This document shows, one piece after another, positions 59,246-64,000 of a stretch of DNA of 64,000 nt. The notes beneath the pieces were generated by a model. That model saw nothing but the letters and a program-made list of their open reading frames with translations, made no database searches and had not been told where the DNA came from. The stretch comes from Phanerodontia chrysosporium (lineage: Eukaryota > Basidiomycota > Agaricomycetes > Polyporales > Phanerochaetaceae). The position numbers and the translations under genes are program-made. The number at the start of each line of letters is the position of its first letter. Position 1 is the first letter of the stretch. Location of the stretch: contig MJGA01000032.1 of NCBI GenBank assembly GCA_001910725.1, positions 223,260 through 287,259 on the forward strand, given 5' to 3'.

Positions 59246-62200
59246 TTACTCTGCCTCGTCGCCTTCAGCTCCGTCCTCGGCCCTCTCTTCGTCTTCGTCT
59301 TCGTCATCCTCCTCGCCTTCCATGTCGAACACTTCCAGGGCCGTTCCATCCTCGCCGAGGACACACGCCACACGCCGACCCTTTCTACCATTCACACTCA
59401 GCGCGACCGCGCCTTCAGTGCAGCCCGCCAGCGTGCGGGCCTGTGCGACCTTGAGCGGCACTGTCGGCACCTGCCACAAAAACTCGCGTCAGCGCGCCGA
59501 CGCTGAGCACATCAGAACAAGGGCACACTTACCTCTCCGCTCTGCACGCGCTCCAGCACATGGTGGACGAGGGCTTCGCGCGTCGCGAACGCCTGTGCGT
59601 GTGACTCTGGGAGCTCGAGGAAGGGCACCGCGGCGAACTCAACAAGCGCAAGTGTCGTGTCACCGTCGCGCCCGCGGTACACCGTCGCGAGGTGTGCGTC
59701 GTCAAAGTACTCGGCGTCGAGCAGCTCGACGGGAGCAGTCCCGCCGTCGTCCGTGTCCTCGATCTCGCAGGCCATTACCGCGAAGTTGACGGAGCGACTC
59801 GAGCGAGGGCTGTACACAGCCCTGACAAAGCACACTGAGGCGGGAGTGAGTGGAGGTCGGCATGTTTGTACGCGACTTACGGTAGCCTGTGCCGCTCTGC
59901 TCTGTCGATGGGACATACGCTGTCCACAGCTGGAGTAAGGCGTCTGATGCCTGCACAATGTCTGTCAGCTCGCTGCCCGCGCCTTGGCACGGTGAATGTT
60001 CACCTGTCCATGAGTCCTCGTCCGCTCCCTGAACCACGCCGGCTTGTGAGCTTCGGTAATCTCTTCAGTAGGCTCCGACAGAGCCGACAATTCTGCAGCA
60101 CGTGTCACAGCGCTGCTGGCGGTCTGGAAGATCTGACTACAGCGCTGCGCGAGTTCGGTCGCGAGCGCATCGAGGTTGCGGTCGAGGGAGGACAGATCTG
60201 GCGGGAGCGTCTCCTGCGGGTCAAACAAAGTCAGGGTTGTCACTCGCGACTCGCGGCGGACAGTACGCACAGGAGGCCACGCGAGCCCTTTCCGTCCCTC
60301 CTCGAGCTTTTGCCGCGCTTTCCGGATCGCGTCCCTCAGGCACGGCTTCTTCTCGACCACCTCCGAGCTCGTGGAGTCCATGGCATCCTCGCGGAGCGGC
60401 TCACGCGTCACCTCAGGCTGGTGCGGTTCTGGATCGACTGGCGTGGTCCGTGCCGATGCACCGAAGCCGGGGCGAAGTGGGAATGACGGGGTAGGCCCGA
60501 CGAACCAGCGGTCCACCGAGCTCGCGACGAGGCCACGCTCGAGGTACGCGCATACATCTAGCATATCGTGCTTCGGTGCTGGCGGCGTGTATGTGTCATT
60601 GTGCAGGTTCGTGGCGCGGTTGCTCTCTTCAGGTGCCGTCAGGATAACGTGAACTACAGAGGTATGATGCACGCACCATACTTGATCCACGTCATAAACT
60701 GACGAAAGCGGCGCATCTCGAGTCTCGTGGTCGACGCGAGCCACGTCGAGCATATGATTCCGCGCGCTGCTAGGTCCATTGCTGCCTTGACTTCCTCCAG
60801 GTCGATTTGACAATGCTCATACTCTGGCCTGTAGCTTCCATGAGATGTTACTCCAAGGCCAGGATGAGCATCACGTACAACTGTGCCCATCCCTGCACCT
60901 CTTGCAACAGGATGTGGATCCGCTGAAATGCGGGTGCAAGGCGTCGACTCGCGTAGTCTCGAAACTTGAAGAGTGCGTCGATGACGGTGTTGTCCCATCT
61001 TTGAAGGCCCTAGGAACGATGAGCTAGGTAATCGGGCCTAGAGGCAGGGTGACACGAACCCGCTCCGACATCTGCTCCCCACTCCCAGATAATCGCTGAC
61101 ACTCTCGCTAGCCCTGCCCGTGGCGAGGAGCGCAGTAAGGTCTAACAACGCATTCGGCGTCTCAACTGGCGCAGATACGCATCAGCAGTGTATCCATCCC
61201 GCTGGGTGAGTGCTTACCGCCAAACTGCGTGCGCTGCCGCTGCTCGAGGCCCTGTACCCAATTCTGGCCGACGGCATGCGCGCCGGGGTGCGCGGGCGTG
61301 CCGAACCACGCGTCGCGGAGCTCCTTGACGATGCGCAGGGCGTACCAGGCGAGCGCGCGCGTGCTCGACGCGGTCTGCGCGACGCGACGGGCAGCGGCGT
61401 GCACAGCGCCGGGAGCGCGAGGCGCACAGGGTGCAGAAGTGTCGCATGGCTGGGACAGCGCGGCGTGCAGGAGGTACGTCGTGTTGTCCAGCTTGTTTAG
61501 CTGCGCGACGTCCTGCACGCCGGGATGCAGCGCGATCGCGCCGAGCGGGTAGCTCCCGTCGAGCCATGCGTGCAGGCAGGCGTTCTCTCCCGATGCGACC
61601 GCGCAGACGAATAACACACTGTTGACGTTGCTGTCGTCGACCTCGTCAAGCTCTTCGCCGGGACGTTTGTGGTTCTTCGAGGCCGAAGATCGTGGCTGAA
61701 TAGATGCGAGAAGGGGGTCTGACGGAAGCGTAGGCCAGGAGGAAATGCTGGGTGGAAGGGAGTCTGAACTGGACGTGCAGTGCGTGTACGAGAGAAGCGA
61801 AGAGGTCTACAGATCTGACTGACCGTGAGCAACAACGCTGATTACGCGTGGCGGCACTTACGAAAGGCGGTCAGAGTCGTCAGGGAGCGCATCTAGCAGT
61901 GGCTGCGTCTTAAGGATGGAGTGAGCGGACCCTGTCTGCAGCTCTGTTACGGCGTGCATTCCTGAATGGTCTTGATCGCACTCACCACAACGTTCTGGCG
62001 TTTGAAGATGTCCGGGATCCCTGGCTTTGTGTCTTTTCGGTGCTCCTTGTACCACCATATATGCGTCAGTTCCTGAGGTTTCCCAGACGAACTCCTCGCA
62101 CGCTGAGCTTTCTCTCTTCACGCCGTCTTGGATCGAGTGCAAAGTGATCAGTGGCGGATGATGTGCGACTGCTATCTGCAGGTCTACAAGGACACCGCTG

Positions 62201-62495
62201 AGTTTAGTTCAGACAATCATTCTTTGCAGATCCATGGTCAGGAATGCTCACTGTCGGGACTCCACGAGATGTCCACAATCCTGCTCTCCGTCGAGCCTTC
62301 CGCCGCGTCAGGATACACGTCCACCTCCCATATCTTGGATCCCTGCATCTTCCATAGGCTTAAACGGTCTTTTCCCGCGACATTCATGATGACGGCTAAC
62401 AGGTCTTTGTCCGGACACCACGAGGAGGGGAGAATGCGTGCTTCGGCGGGAAAGGCCACATTTGCAATGCAGGCGAAGGCCTGCGACGGGGACAT
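59246..62495 (-). CDS. APC4: anaphase-promoting complex subunit 4
   Basis: A scaffold subunit of the APC/C ubiquitin ligase that drives mitotic exit. It starts MSPSQAFACIANVAFPAEAR with the WD40 part typical of Apc4 (WCPDKDLLAVI, LSLWKMQGSKIWE, VDISWSPD, LQIAVAHHPPLITLHSIQDG). The middle has the APC4 helical bundle, including LQRWDNTVIDALFKFRDYAS, RLAPAFQRIHILLQEVQGWA and YEHCQIDLEEVKAAMDL. Further WD40 strands follow (YFDDAHLATVYRGRDGDTTL, GKRR-type loop). An acidic C-terminal tail (EGEEDDEDEDEERAEDGAEG) ends at 59246. Many short introns divide it. The segment EESNRATNLHNDTYTPPAPK belongs to the central part. Exon borders toward the middle are approximate. Confidence 0.85.
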
Positions 62496-63172
62496 GACTG
62501 CACAAGAGTGTCGTGTGGTTCAACAGGTAGCGCACGATTGAGAACCCCTTGAGAGTAAGGTTGTACCTAGCGGTGGGCGAAGGCAAGAGGCGTGAACTGC
62601 CCACCGACGCGGACGCGCCTCGGGGCGTTGCCCCTAACCCTAGATTCAGGTTTCAGACCCGAGGGAGTCCATTTGCCACCCACTTGCCACGCCCTTTTCA
62701 GCTTTGTGGTTTGCTCTCAGTAAACACAGCGATTTATCTCTGACCAGCACCGCTCGCGGCCCCGGACATTGCGATTGACGATACTGGCAAATTCGCGCGT
62801 GCGCTCGCGGTGTATGCAACATGAGTGGCAACGATACCAGACGGCACGGTGCCGGCTTCAACCTCAAACTCGAGACCTAGGTCGCGGAGCCGCGGAGTGA
62901 AAGACAGCTCGGGTTGCATCACTCATGCGGCGAGTTACGCCACGTAGTAGCCAACTGGCTAATGAGCACGCCGATATTATCAACTACACATTGTCGGCGC
63001 AATGTCACGCGTCCATGTATGCCAAAGGCAGTATGTTCGGTTTGTAGCAGCCAGAGAACGAGGTACTGGGTTCCTGTAAAGAATATGCTGGATGACATGG
63101 GCCCTCGATGCTAGCTCTCCATGACAGTATTGCTGGTCGCATCACTAGCCTCGCGAGGGCGACGCCCAGCCT
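62496..63172. other. intergenic between APC4 and membrane protein gene
   Basis: CCCTAACCCTA at about 62632-62642 is a short telomere-like motif. No gene supported; a 62-codon minus-strand frame (62734-62922) is unconvincing. Confidence 0.5.
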
Positions 63173-64000
63173 CTATGTCACCCATCCCGCGCACGAGCCC
63201 TGTCTCGCGCGAGCCGGTGGGGATGCAGCACAGACGAGCCAGCGGGAAGTGAGGTCATAGTCGACAATGAGCCCGAGCTTGAGCTGGCGGTGGACGCGGC
63301 ACATCATGATGTTCTGCAGTGCGGCGTGCGGCGCGCAGAGCACGATGCGCAGGTCGAGCGGGACGTGCCGCAGAAACGCACGATCGCGGCTGCGATGGAC
63401 ATCCACATCGTAAGTCTGTGCGCGTTGTGAGCGGGAATTCGCGCGTGGGATGCTAGTGGGGTGCGCACAGGTAGTACTGCTGGCCGGCGCGCAGGAGCGC
63501 GTGCGTGAGGCCGCGGCGGCGTACGCCGCTGAGGTCGGTGCGCGGCCGCCAAAGAATGTGCGGAGACGCGTCTTCCAGGTCTCGCCGTACTGGTGCATGA
63601 GCAGCAGGCGGTAGCTGAGCGCGAGGAAGAACACGGTGTCGAATACGGCGCAGACGATGATGCCGATGCCCGCCGTCGAGTCCGCCTCGTCGACGATGCA
63701 CGCGCGTGTCGTCCCGATGTGCGTCGCGTGCAGCGATGGCACGGTGGTCCCGATGGTCGCCAGCCCGCATAATAGCCAGAACACGGAAAAGACGCGCGCG
63801 AGCGGCGGGTGGTCGATGTACACCGCACGCACACGCAGGAGCATGAGAAAGGAGCCGAGGATGGGTGCGAGCGCGAACAGCGCGGCCGCGGGCTTGACGA
63901 GTGCGTTGCAATTATCCACCGGAGCGACTGTTTGTATCATTAGACTCGTTCAAACGAGACGTTGATTCATCAGTGTACTTGCCAACAAAAGCCAGCGCGA
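63173..64000 (-). CDS. multi-pass membrane protein, basidiomycete family (partial)
   Basis: Visible membrane segments are AAALFALAPILGSFLMLLRV, VFSVFWLLCGLATIGTTVPS, GIIVCAVFDTVFFLALSYRL and a later one around WMSIAAAIVRF. The Arg-rich cytoplasmic loop ETWKTRLRTFFGG and the C-terminal ALQNIMMCRVHRQLKLGLIV match a large Agaricomycete family of unknown function whose members often end a membrane bundle with an AMACRV-type motif. A likely intron (about 63899-63987) links to an exon off the right edge, so the start is missing; the ATG at 63940 is probably inside the intron. Two single-base losses (about 63544 and 63373) break the frame. Confidence 0.65.

Overview
The window comes from a basidiomycete fungus, most likely an Agaricomycete. 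The genes are packed at about one per 2.5-3 kb and are split by many introns of 48-66 nt with GT-AG borders. Several proteins belong to families I know mainly from basidiomycetes: the HSPA12-like Hsp70, the SurE-like secreted phosphatases, the Gly/Asn/Lys-rich secreted protein and a multi-pass membrane protein.

Layout. 1-4294: the 3' part of a Ty3/gypsy chromodomain LTR retrotransposon whose pol ends in an unusual C-terminal dUTPase domain; its 600-bp 3' LTR is complete. 4295-about 8400 (minus): a decayed Helitron Rep gene cut by that LTR. 9.9-22.1 kb (all minus): UBC7/UBE2G2-type E2, RNA polymerase III subunit RPC2, D-arabinono-1,4-lactone oxidase, and an HSPA12-like Hsp70 with an MGCC start. 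23.2-27.2 kb (plus): a UQCC2/Cbp6-like bc1 assembly factor and NOC2. 27.7-44.4 kb: intron-bearing tRNA-Pro(CGG), an otubain, intron-bearing tRNA-Ser(CGA), an OSBP, an NHP6-type HMG protein, SurE-like phosphatase A, cytosolic leucyl-tRNA synthetase, PUS3 (divergent from LeuRS), SurE-like phosphatase B and a second tRNA-Ser(CGA). 44.4-51 kb (minus): two tandem ACOT9-type mitochondrial acyl-CoA thioesterases. 52.2-64 kb: a MYND-finger protein, tRNA-Gly(GCC), a secreted low-complexity protein, a Kelch-repeat protein, APC4, and a membrane protein running off the right edge.

Function. Most genes are housekeeping. Several concern tRNA supply and use: the Pol III core subunit RPC2, LeuRS, PUS3 and four tRNA genes, though they do not form an operon-like unit. 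UBC7, the otubain and APC4 are ubiquitin-system parts. The first 9 kb is a transposon nest.

Two properties matter for reuse. First, at least thirteen single-base frame breaks lie inside otherwise well conserved coding exons. Twelve look like the loss of one G or C from a short run, so they probably reflect assembly error rather than pseudogenes; automatic gene models here will be wrong at those points. Second, some exons are extremely short: 7 nt in RPC2, and 18 nt in the otubain, which carries the catalytic Cys. I found no CRISPR array, bacterial-type operon or clear secondary-metabolite cluster.
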